In this document: one piece after another, positions 1 through 4,342 of the stretch
Position numbering within the stretch: the stretch's first letter is position 1
Layout of the letters: the number at the start of each line of letters is the position of its first letter
Source of the DNA: Muribaculaceae bacterium
GTDB lineage: Bacteria; Bacteroidota; Bacteroidia; Bacteroidales; Muribaculaceae
Assembly: GCA_029062725.1 (NCBI GenBank)
Contig: JAIDPP010000234.1
Coordinates: 1 to 5,895 of the forward strand
Direction of reading: 5' to 3'
Length of the DNA: 5,895 nt
Notes under the pieces: model-generated
What the model saw: only the letters and a program-made list of their open reading frames with translations
What the model was told of the DNA's origin: nothing
The model's database searches: none
Made by a program: the position numbers and the translations under genes

Positions 1-108
1 GTCGGCGGTGGAGCGGACATCGGGATCATTGAACGCATGGCGGAACGCGCGAAGCAGTTCCTCATTTCTTTTGTGGCTGTAATCGGCCACAGCTCCTTTT
101 TTCTTCAT
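1..108 (-). CDS. Partial gene, N-terminal 36 codons of an unrecognised small basic protein
   Basis: Reading the minus strand from an ATG at 108-106 gives 36 codons without a stop, up to the window edge. The visible peptide begins MKKKGAVADYSHKRNEELL and continues with a basic helix-like stretch and the acidic segment NDPDV. It is preceded at a sensible distance by an excellent Bacteroidota promoter on the same strand (169-199), which is the main reason to call it a gene. The leader has no Shine-Dalgarno site; the four 7-bp repeats at 107-134 occupy that place. It is transcribed away from the capsid/lysis operon and could be the first gene of a divergent operon. The pattern RNEELLRAFR vaguely recalls small uncharacterised proteins near Bacteroidales prophage loci, but that is memory only. 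Function unknown. Confidence 0.6.
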   Translation of the reverse strand, partial: MKKKGAVADYSHKRNEELLRAFRHAFNDPDVRSTAD

Positions 109-134
109 AAGTAATAAGTGATAAGTAATAAGTG
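107..134. repeat. Four tandem 7-bp repeats (ATAAGTR x4)
   Basis: Four exact-length heptamers, ATAAGTA, ATAAGTG, ATAAGTA, ATAAGTG, sit head to tail; equivalently, a 14-bp unit occurs twice without mismatch. The array overlaps the ATG of the minus-strand gene at 106-108 and fills the end of its 5' leader, where a ribosome binding site would be. Arrays of this kind can gain or lose units by slippage. A unit change here would alter leader length but not reading frame. Confidence 0.9.
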
Positions 135-168
135 ATGATTCGGCCGGCACGATTGCCGGTTTCGGATG

Positions 169-199
169 CAAAGTTAGTAATAATATTTAGCAATGCAAA
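169..199 (-). promoter_or_regulatory. Bacteroidota-type promoter for the leftward gene
   Basis: On the minus strand TTTG (199-196) is followed after exactly 19 nt by TAACTTTG (176-169). This matches the Bacteroidota sigma-ABfr consensus TTTG-N19-21-TAnnTTTG in every fixed position. Transcription would start near 160-165, giving a leader of roughly 55 nt before the ATG at 108. The spacer is strongly AT-rich. Confidence 0.75.
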
Positions 200-252
200 T
201 AATTTATTTAACGTTTGTAAATAAATAAGGAAGAAAAGCCATAATTGTGACT

Positions 253-260
253 TAACTTTG
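253..260 (+). promoter_or_regulatory. -7 element of the capsid/lysis operon promoter
   Basis: TAACTTTG matches the Bacteroidota -7 consensus TAnnTTTG. It is the same octamer as in the divergent promoter, and the match extends to a 10-mer, TAACTTTGCA. No TTTG lies 19-21 nt upstream; the nearest, at 214-217, is 35 nt away. The promoter therefore has a perfect -7 box but no recognisable -33 box, which may mean it is weak or depends on an activator. Transcription would start near 266-270. Confidence 0.6.
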
Positions 261-271
261 CAGCGTCAAAA

Positions 272-288
272 GGGAGCGAATCGCTCCC
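272..288 (+). promoter_or_regulatory. Hairpin at the 5' end of the operon mRNA
   Basis: GGGAGCGA (272-279) and TCGCTCCC (281-288) form a perfect inverted repeat around a single A. As RNA this folds to a GC-rich stem of at least 6 bp with a small loop, beginning a few nucleotides after the predicted start of transcription. It is followed by an A-rich stretch up to the start codon at 314. There is no U-tract, so it does not look like a terminator. A role in mRNA stability or as a protein-binding site is inference. Confidence 0.55.
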
Positions 289-302
289 CGGAAAAAACTA
301 AA

Positions 303-317
303 ATGAAGAAACCATGA
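303..317 (+). other. Possible four-codon leader peptide (MKKP) overlapping the first gene's start
   Basis: ATG AAG AAA CCA TGA occurs just upstream of the first operon gene, and its TGA overlaps that gene's ATG as ATGA. The sequence before it is A-rich, as is usual for Bacteroidota starts. If translated, it would couple initiation at 314 to termination at 317, the same arrangement seen at three later gene junctions. A 15-nt ORF can easily occur by chance. Confidence 0.25.
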
Positions 318-925
318 GAGAGAAAGAAGAAATCAGGGAGCAGGACTATCAGGAAACGGCTCTCAAGCAGGGAGGGGAGCTAATCCCGGGGGTCGAGATT
401 CCGGCAGCCACGGAGGATAATTCCTCCGGCACCAGTGACAGCGAAGAGGGCTCCGGAGGAGCGGAAGATAAACCGGCCTCGGCAGAGGCAGAACGTATGG
501 CAAAGATCGACATCTATTTCAGCGATTATCCGCAGACGAGGCAACTTCTTGAAGATGACAAGGAATTCAAGGTGGATGCCGCCACTGAAAACTTCATGGC
601 CTCGGTTAGCGGTTTTGCAAGAGGGCGTGGGTGTGTTCCGGAGGTGCTCGACTCGGCGATGACGATGCTATTCGAGATTGCCGGAGGCCGGGGACGGCGC
701 GGCCTGACGATCGATATGGTGGAAACGCTGATGAAGGGACTCGACTATGACAAAAGGCTTGCCGAGGAGGTGCGCGCCGCCGAACTGCGAGGGCGCAACG
801 CCAACATCGAGGCGAGGATGCAGACACCGGAGAAGGGAGACGGCCTTCCCCACCTTCAGAGCAAGGGGGAGCTGAAGGAGAGCCGTAACCGCGGAATCTT
901 CTCATTGATCGACGACGCCCGATAA
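314..925 (+). CDS. Acidic helical protein in the scaffold position before the capsid gene
   Basis: A 203-residue protein with no family I recognise. Residues 1-65 are low-complexity and strongly acidic (many E, D, S, G), so probably disordered. Residues 66-150 look like a compact, mostly helical domain. Residues 150-203 are charged, contain RGRNANIEARM, and end in GIFSLIDDAR. There is no signal peptide, membrane helix or cysteine cluster. In tailed phages the gene directly before the major capsid protein usually encodes the prohead protease or scaffold. The disordered acidic start plus helices suits a scaffold better than a protease, as no catalytic motif is visible. That role is inferred from position and composition only. 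The start at 314 is the first ATG after the promoter and the hairpin; there is no clear Shine-Dalgarno site. Confidence 0.85.
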   Translation: MREKEEIREQDYQETALKQGGELIPGVEIPAATEDNSSGTSDSEEGSGGAEDKPASAEAERMAKIDIYFSDYPQTRQLLEDDKEFKVDAATENFMASVSGFARGRGCVPEVLDSAMTMLFEIAGGRGRRGLTIDMVETLMKGLDYDKRLAEEVRAAELRGRNANIEARMQTPEKGDGLPHLQSKGELKESRNRGIFSLIDDAR

Positions 926-975
926 GAGAGAAAGGGAGCGAGGGGAATCAATCCCGAAGACCGACTTACATTTAT

Positions 976-996
976 AACACTAAAAACTTAAAAGAA
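976..996 (+). promoter_or_regulatory. A-rich translation initiation leader of the capsid-like gene
   Basis: The last 21 nt before the ATG at 997 are almost entirely A and T with no Shine-Dalgarno sequence, as in many well-translated Bacteroidota genes. This is the only sizeable gap in the operon (926-996). Its start carries the 11-mer AAAGGGAGCGA (931-941), also found at the hairpin before the first gene. Confidence 0.4.
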
Positions 997-2508
997 ATGG
1001 CACAGACAATCACAGGAACCGGCGCCTTGCATGATCAGGCGCCGGGGCAGGCGGCGACAGTATCAGCAGCCGCATACGCAAGCGGCGGAATCGATGCCGG
1101 CAACTTTATCGAGACCGACATCGATGAAGAACTCTTCCGCTTCAACTCCGACGACACACCGCTGATGAACCTCATGCTCAAGGCCAAGCGTGTGAAAGTC
1201 AACAGTCCGGAGGTGGATCATTACATGATCGACGAACCCCGCAGCATGGTAACATTGGCGAGCACGATAGAGGCGCAGGCCACTCAGCAGACCATACTTC
1301 CACTCAGTCCAGGCGACCAGAATCTTCCGCGCCCCTTCACCACTCTTCTGGTTAAAGATGTGGACGGGTATGACCCGACAGGGCAACGCCTGACCGTAGG
1401 TCAGAACCTTATGCTCTTCGTGACGGGTCAGGATCCGGCGACCAACTGCCCGATCGTGCGTTGCGTCAACGGCCGCAAGACCAATCCGGAAGATGAGTTC
1501 AGCGCCTTCCCGCGTATTCCCAAGGGAACAAAGATCATCATCCTTGCCAACTCCCTTTATGAGACCCAGAAGGAGGTTGATCCCGACCTTATCGTGCCCC
1601 AGCCGACCCGTATCTATCTTCAGAAACGAGGGATGAATCAGGTGGTAAGCGATTATTTCGATTCGCAGAAGAAGCGTATCCCCTTCTCGAAGGCCATTCT
1701 TGCGGAGCAGGCCATAGCCAACTTCAAGGTGAGGGGAAACCGCACTCTCTGGGCCGGACGCGCAGGAAAGTTCAAGCTTAATATCCCGAAGATGGGATTT
1801 CAGTATGTGTATTGCACCGAAGGGTTGCGCTGGCAGTTCAAACGGGAGCTCATGCACAAGGGCCGCTGGACGGTAGAGGATGTCATAGCCTTGGCCAAGA
1901 TGTTCTTCACCGGCGAGGATGTTCCCAAATCCGCTCTTCTTCTTGCCGGCAAGAATCTTCTCGAGCAGATACAGTGTATCGACTTCTCGAAGCATCCTGA
2001 GATACAGATCAGCACCAAGACCAATGCTCTCGGATGGACAGTGACCAACTTCCATACGGTCTTCGGCGACATAGAGATCAAGCGAGAGCCGACGCTCGAC
2101 CGTCTGGGGTGGAGCAACAGCGGCGCCCTGATAGGCGAGAACCGACTGGTACACTACATGTATAGCTCCGAGCATAGTTTTTCTGACCGCATGGAGAGCG
2201 AGGAGGCTACGCGCAGCGGCATCCTCATCTGGGACGCACTCGCGCTAAAGGGTAGCTGCCATATCTGGATCGACGGCGACGGAGAGCACAACGGAGGAGG
2301 CACCGCGCTTGGCATCCGTCTTTGGAGCGAACCGGAAGCACCCGTTGATACTGCCGACGGCGAGGTCTATTATCTCACCTGCGATTGCCCGGGGATCTCG
2401 CCCAAGGCACGCAGTGGCCAGATGTGGAAGATACGCAAGGTCGAGAATGAAGAGAGCGAGGAGGTCGATGTGTGGAGTCTCTATACCGGCGATGTTGAAG
2501 TTGGATAA
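997..2508 (+). CDS. Major capsid protein-like (probable HK97 fold, SU10/DUF5309-like)
   Basis: A 503-residue protein, the largest in the operon. After a flexible small-residue N-terminus (1-36), residues 40-90 show an acidic helix, then DDTPLMNLM, then a basic strand leading to a conserved-looking DHYMIDEPRS. This order (helix, 'TPL..L', then an E/D-rich strand) is typical of N-terminal parts of SU10-like major capsid proteins. Residues 205-260 contain RGMNQVVSDYFDSQKKR and FKVRGNRTLWAG, and residues 355-428 run from a D/E strand to KGSCHIWIDGD, which plausibly forms the end of the HK97 core. A GGGT linker near 432-436 leads to a roughly 60-residue C-terminal tail that may be an added beta domain. 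In phages such proteins assemble the icosahedral shell. Position after a scaffold-like gene and before a connector-like gene supports the call. No membrane segment or enzyme motif is seen. Encapsulin is less likely, as no short encapsulin-type core or cargo gene is visible. A structure comparison would decide. Confidence 0.65.
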   Translation: MAQTITGTGALHDQAPGQAATVSAAAYASGGIDAGNFIETDIDEELFRFNSDDTPLMNLMLKAKRVKVNSPEVDHYMIDEPRSMVTLASTIEAQATQQTILPLSPGDQNLPRPFTTLLVKDVDGYDPTGQRLTVGQNLMLFVTGQDPATNCPIVRCVNGRKTNPEDEFSAFPRIPKGTKIIILANSLYETQKEVDPDLIVPQPTRIYLQKRGMNQVVSDYFDSQKKRIPFSKAILAEQAIANFKVRGNRTLWAGRAGKFKLNIPKMGFQYVYCTEGLRWQFKRELMHKGRWTVEDVIALAKMFFTGEDVPKSALLLAGKNLLEQIQCIDFSKHPEIQISTKTNALGWTVTNFHTVFGDIEIKREPTLDRLGWSNSGALIGENRLVHYMYSSEHSFSDRMESEEATRSGILIWDALALKGSCHIWIDGDGEHNGGGTALGIRLWSEPEAPVDTADGEVYYLTCDCPGISPKARSGQMWKIRKVENEESEEVDVWSLYTGDVEVG

Positions 2509-2528
2509 CCATTGTAAAAAGAGATAAA

Positions 2529-2831
2529 ATGAAAACGACTTACGGTGTAAGGGGAATGATGGAATGGGTGGCGCTCATTCCTTCGGGACGCAACATTGTA
2601 AGGGTAAGGTTCACAGGCGGGAGTCTTTCCGGCTATGGGGTTGTTCCCGCCTGTTTCACGACCGATAATCCTGTGGTGATGCGTTTAATCGAGAACAGCG
2701 GCTATTTCAGGCGCGGCAAGATCATCCGGCTTTCCTCTCATCCGGATGTATCTTTCCCCGGCTCGTGCGGGGAGAAAGATATGGATGAGATTCCCGGAGA
2801 AACGGTAACGATAAGAAAGGAGATAAGATGA
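2529..2831 (+). CDS. Small beta-rich protein of unknown function (phage-module associated)
   Basis: A 100-residue protein starting 20 nt after the capsid-like gene and sharing an ATGA overlap (2828-2831) with the next gene. Residues 10-70 look like a compact beta-rich domain: WVALIPSG, RVRFTGG, a GYGVVPACFTTDNP segment, a short helix MRLIENSGYF, and RRGKII. The last 30 residues are polar and probably a flexible tail. There is no signal peptide or membrane helix. I do not know a named family. The location directly after a capsid-like gene is where head-decoration, head-completion or other small virion proteins are often found, so a structural role is possible but unproven. Confidence 0.75.
   Translation: MKTTYGVRGMMEWVALIPSGRNIVRVRFTGGSLSGYGVVPACFTTDNPVVMRLIENSGYFRRGKIIRLSSHPDVSFPGSCGEKDMDEIPGETVTIRKEIR
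2816..2822 (+). promoter_or_regulatory. Strong Shine-Dalgarno site of the connector-like gene
   Basis: AAAGGAG lies 5 nt before the ATG at 2828, inside the end of the preceding gene. This is a near-ideal ribosome binding site and unlike the other starts in the window, which have A-rich or no obvious sites. It supports the 2828 start, which also forms an ATGA overlap for coupled translation. Confidence 0.6.
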
Positions 2832-3418
2832 AGACGAAGATAGCTGAAATCACGGAGATAGTTCTGGCTCGGCTGGATGAATCTCCGGAGGTGCTTGCCG
2901 ATGCCGTGGAATACGGCAGCGAGAGTTTCGATCTCCGTGAGCTTATCCGGATCCTGCTTCCGTCGTGCGCGGAGCGAGTATTGCTTGAATCAGATCTGGG
3001 GGAGGTTTCTGAGTGGTATCCGCTTGAGGGGAATGTCTTGAGCGACCCCGGGGTATCAATGCGCGCCTTTCTTCCTCTACCGGAGGATTACTTTCGTCTG
3101 CTTTATCTGCGTATGAGCGACTGGCCGGAGGCGGAGACACGGGTGATGGCTGTCGGCCGGGAAACGGCATCGCTGCGCGAATATTGGGATAGCCGCCCCG
3201 GATTCAGGCGGAGGGTGCATCCGGCGATTAACACCGGCTACCGCGAAGGGAAGAGAGTCCTGATAATCTACGGCACTGTCCGTGGCGCAAGGTTAGCGGA
3301 AGGGGGTTATCTCCCGCGTCCGCGCGAGGATGGAGCGGGAAACCTTCTCTTCCCTCCCTCTTTGGCCGGTGAGCTTATCGATGAAACAGTAAGGACGATT
3401 AAAAAGATACGCGAATGA
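2828..3418 (+). CDS. Head-tail connector/adaptor-like virion protein (tentative)
   Basis: A 196-residue soluble protein. Residues 1-60 are helical and acidic (IAEITEIVLARLDESPEVL, then LRELIRILLPSCAERVLL). Residues 78-105 carry the most telling segment, RAFLPLPEDYFRLLYLRMSDW, then an alternating polar region, a strand LIIYGT (145-150), and YLPRP (161-165). It ends with a helix, SLAGELIDETVRTIKKI. A helical start, an 'LP.DY.RL...RMSDW' core and a closing helix near 'A..L' recall adaptor or ring proteins of podovirus- and crAss-like Bacteroidales phages, which sit between portal and tail. That similarity is from memory. In the operon it lies two genes after the capsid-like gene, a usual place for adaptors, yet no portal gene is visible here. 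ATGA overlaps at both ends imply coupled translation and fixed stoichiometry. Confidence 0.55.
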   Translation: MKTKIAEITEIVLARLDESPEVLADAVEYGSESFDLRELIRILLPSCAERVLLESDLGEVSEWYPLEGNVLSDPGVSMRAFLPLPEDYFRLLYLRMSDWPEAETRVMAVGRETASLREYWDSRPGFRRRVHPAINTGYREGKRVLIIYGTVRGARLAEGGYLPRPREDGAGNLLFPPSLAGELIDETVRTIKKIRE

Positions 3419-3696
3419 AGACAATGAATACAAAGGAGAAACTCTCCTACGGCATGGCCTCGCTTAGCCTTATCTGCGGCTTCGTGCTTCTCTTCTTAAG
3501 CTATTATTCCCCCCCGGAAGGGGAGATCACCTCTTCGGTGCTGTATGCTTTCGGGGAGATCTCGATCTTCTCGGGTTCCGTGATGGGAATCTCGATACAG
3601 CTTATCGGGAAACGGCAGTTCAGCGATATGAAGGGCGGGACGGAGAAGAGCCGTATAGATATAGGGAAGGCGACACTTAAAACGGACGAGAGATGA
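3415..3696 (+). CDS. Holin-like small membrane protein, two transmembrane helices
   Basis: A 93-residue protein with two hydrophobic segments, about residues 12-31 (YGMASLSLICGFVLLFLSYY) and 43-64, joined by a short loop SPPEGEITS. A charged tail of about 28 residues rich in K, R, D and E follows. Small size, two helices, a polar charged C-terminus and position directly before a wall amidase are typical of phage holins, which open the inner membrane so that the endolysin reaches the peptidoglycan. The sequence itself does not prove function. Start: ATG 3415 makes an ATGA overlap with the previous stop; a second in-frame ATG at 3424 would shorten it by three residues. A dual start of this kind is known in some holin/antiholin pairs, but here it is only a possibility. 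A run of seven C at 3509-3515 lies in the loop codons. Confidence 0.65.
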   Translation: MKTMNTKEKLSYGMASLSLICGFVLLFLSYYSPPEGEITSSVLYAFGEISIFSGSVMGISIQLIGKRQFSDMKGGTEKSRIDIGKATLKTDER

Positions 3697-4100
3697 AAAG
3701 GATGAGAAAGATTGACAAGATCATCGTTCATTGCAGCGCGACGCCCGAAGGGCGGGCTGTAAGCGTGGATGATATCCGCCGGTGGCACCGAGAGCGTGGC
3801 TTCCGGACCATAGGCTACCACTATGTGGTCTATCTTGACGGGAGCATACATTGCGGACGCCCGGTGGAGGAGATCGGGGCTCACTGCCTCGGACAAAACG
3901 GCAGTTCGATAGGGATCTGCTATGTGGGAGGGTTGGATGCAAAATCTTTACTTCCGAAGGATACCCGGACTGCGGAGCAGCGGCAATCCCTCCGCAGGCT
4001 TGTGGATAGGCTCAGGAAATGCTTTCCGGGAGCGACTGTTCACGGGCACAGGGAATTTGCGGCCAAGGCCTGCCCCTGCTTCGATATCAAGGATCTTTAG
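3693..4100 (+). CDS. N-acetylmuramoyl-L-alanine amidase, T7-lysozyme type (endolysin-like)
   Basis: A 135-residue single-domain Amidase_2 enzyme that cleaves the bond between N-acetylmuramic acid and L-alanine in peptidoglycan. The whole catalytic set of T7 lysozyme can be placed: zinc ligands H13 (IIVHCSA), H119 (HGHREF) and C127 (KACPCFD), with Y42 (GYHY) and K125 as catalytic residues. Other family marks are DGSIHCGRP, GAHCLGQN and SIGICYVGGLD. There is no signal peptide or wall-binding domain, so it would need a holin or lysis for export, consistent with the holin-like gene immediately upstream (ATGA overlap at 3693-3696). The start could also be the internal ATG at 3702 (M4), since the conserved part begins RKIDKII. 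The C-terminus stops early after FDIKDL, and the stop codon lies inside a 45-bp direct repeat. Homologues also occur alone in Bacteroidales chromosomes, so amidase presence by itself does not prove a phage. Confidence 0.92.
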   Translation: MKRMRKIDKIIVHCSATPEGRAVSVDDIRRWHRERGFRTIGYHYVVYLDGSIHCGRPVEEIGAHCLGQNGSSIGICYVGGLDAKSLLPKDTRTAEQRQSLRRLVDRLRKCFPGATVHGHREFAAKACPCFDIKDL

Positions 4101-4187
4101 GCCAATACGGCATAGCCACGGCGGCAACGGCTTCGGGAGTAGGGATCTTTAAGCCAATGCGGCATAGCCGCGGCGGCAACGGCTTCG
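4091..4187. repeat. Two copies of a 45-bp direct repeat at the end of the amidase gene
   Basis: Copies at 4091-4135 and 4143-4187 differ at only three positions (42 of 45 identical), with a 7-bp spacer and a period of 52. The first copy starts inside the amidase gene at GATCTTTAG, which is its last two codons and stop; the second carries GATCTTTAA. The right end, GCAACGGCTTCG, occurs a third time at 4226-4237 as the left arm of the terminator. Each copy contains short GC-rich inverted segments (AGCCG...CGGCT). A local tandem duplication of the gene end, or a dispersed palindromic repeat unit, would both fit. Confidence 0.85.
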
Positions 4188-4207
4188 TCAGGGAAAATGG
4201 GCTGTGA

Positions 4208-4229
4208 TTGCTTCGCTCAAAGAAAGCAA
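4208..4229 (+). other. Small stem-loop overlapping the terminator arm
   Basis: TTGCTT (4208-4213) can pair with AAGCAA (4224-4229) around a 10-nt loop. The last two bases are also the first bases of the terminator stem at 4228, so the two structures compete slightly. With only 6 bp this is weak, and it may have no function. Confidence 0.25.
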
Positions 4230-4265
4230 CGGCTTCGCAAGCATAAAACCTGTGAAGCCGTTTTT
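4228..4265 (+). terminator. Intrinsic terminator of the capsid/lysis operon
   Basis: AACGGCTTCGCA (4228-4239) pairs with TGTGAAGCCGTT (4251-4262), giving a 12-bp stem with one G-U pair and an 11-nt loop, followed by a run of five T (4261-4265). It lies about 130 nt after the amidase stop. Read on the other strand, the same stem is followed by GCTTTCTTTG, a poorer U-tract, so it may also stop transcription from the convergent minus-strand genes. Confidence 0.8.
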
Positions 4266-4283
4266 AATATTTGCTTTTCTATA

Positions 4284-4342
4284 TTTCTTCTCCGTGGGTA
4301 GCCTTGGTTATTTTCTTCTCCGAATGTAGCCTTGGTTATTTT
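4284..4342. repeat. Two tandem 28-bp repeats at the end of the minus-strand gene
   Basis: Units start at 4284 and 4312 (period 28) and differ at three adjacent-region positions (GTGGG versus GAATG); the match then continues 3 bp into the second unit's flank. Shared parts are TTTCTTCTCCG and GTAGCCTTGGTTAT. The right end includes the TAA stop (4338-4336) of the minus-strand gene. The duplicated unit therefore again carries the end of a gene, as on the other side of the intergenic region, though the two repeat families are unrelated in sequence. Confidence 0.85.

Larger units (their letters stand above)
4101..4335. other. Convergent intergenic region with repeats and terminator, no gene
   Basis: This stretch separates the phage-like operon from the minus-strand genes. 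It holds the 52-bp-period duplication, the weak stem-loop, the operon terminator and the 28-bp-period duplication. Short open frames run through it but only because the repeats happen to lack stops in those frames; none has a start site or credible protein. It is the likely right boundary of the phage-derived module, although no attachment-site core or integrase can be identified. Confidence 0.6.

Noticed and set aside
606..905. Minus-strand open frames within the first operon gene
   Set aside because: Antisense shadows rich in R, P and S with no supporting signals.
967..974. TACATTTA as an internal promoter before the capsid-like gene
   Set aside because: Final G missing and no -33 box; the A-rich leader explains this stretch better.
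1063..2175. Long open frame (370 codons) on the minus strand inside the capsid-like gene
   Set aside because: It is exactly antisense to a gene with convincing protein features, has no promoter or leader, and its peptide lacks any coherent domain; GC-rich coding bias leaves antisense frames open.
997..2508. Encapsulin nanocompartment as the explanation of the capsid-like protein
   Set aside because: No cargo gene such as a peroxidase or ferritin-like protein is next to it, while adaptor-like and lysis genes are; the protein is also far longer than typical encapsulins. Not fully excluded without a structure.
3922..4207. Two overlapping plus-strand open frames across the end of the amidase and the 45-bp repeats, giving RHSxGGNGF-like repeats
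   Set aside because: The repeated peptide is only the translation of a DNA repeat in a frame without stops; there is no start site, and the frames overlap the well-supported amidase.
4280..4287. TATATTTC as a possible -7 promoter box
   Set aside because: Last base mismatched, no TTTG at the right distance, and it points into the 3' ends of converging genes.
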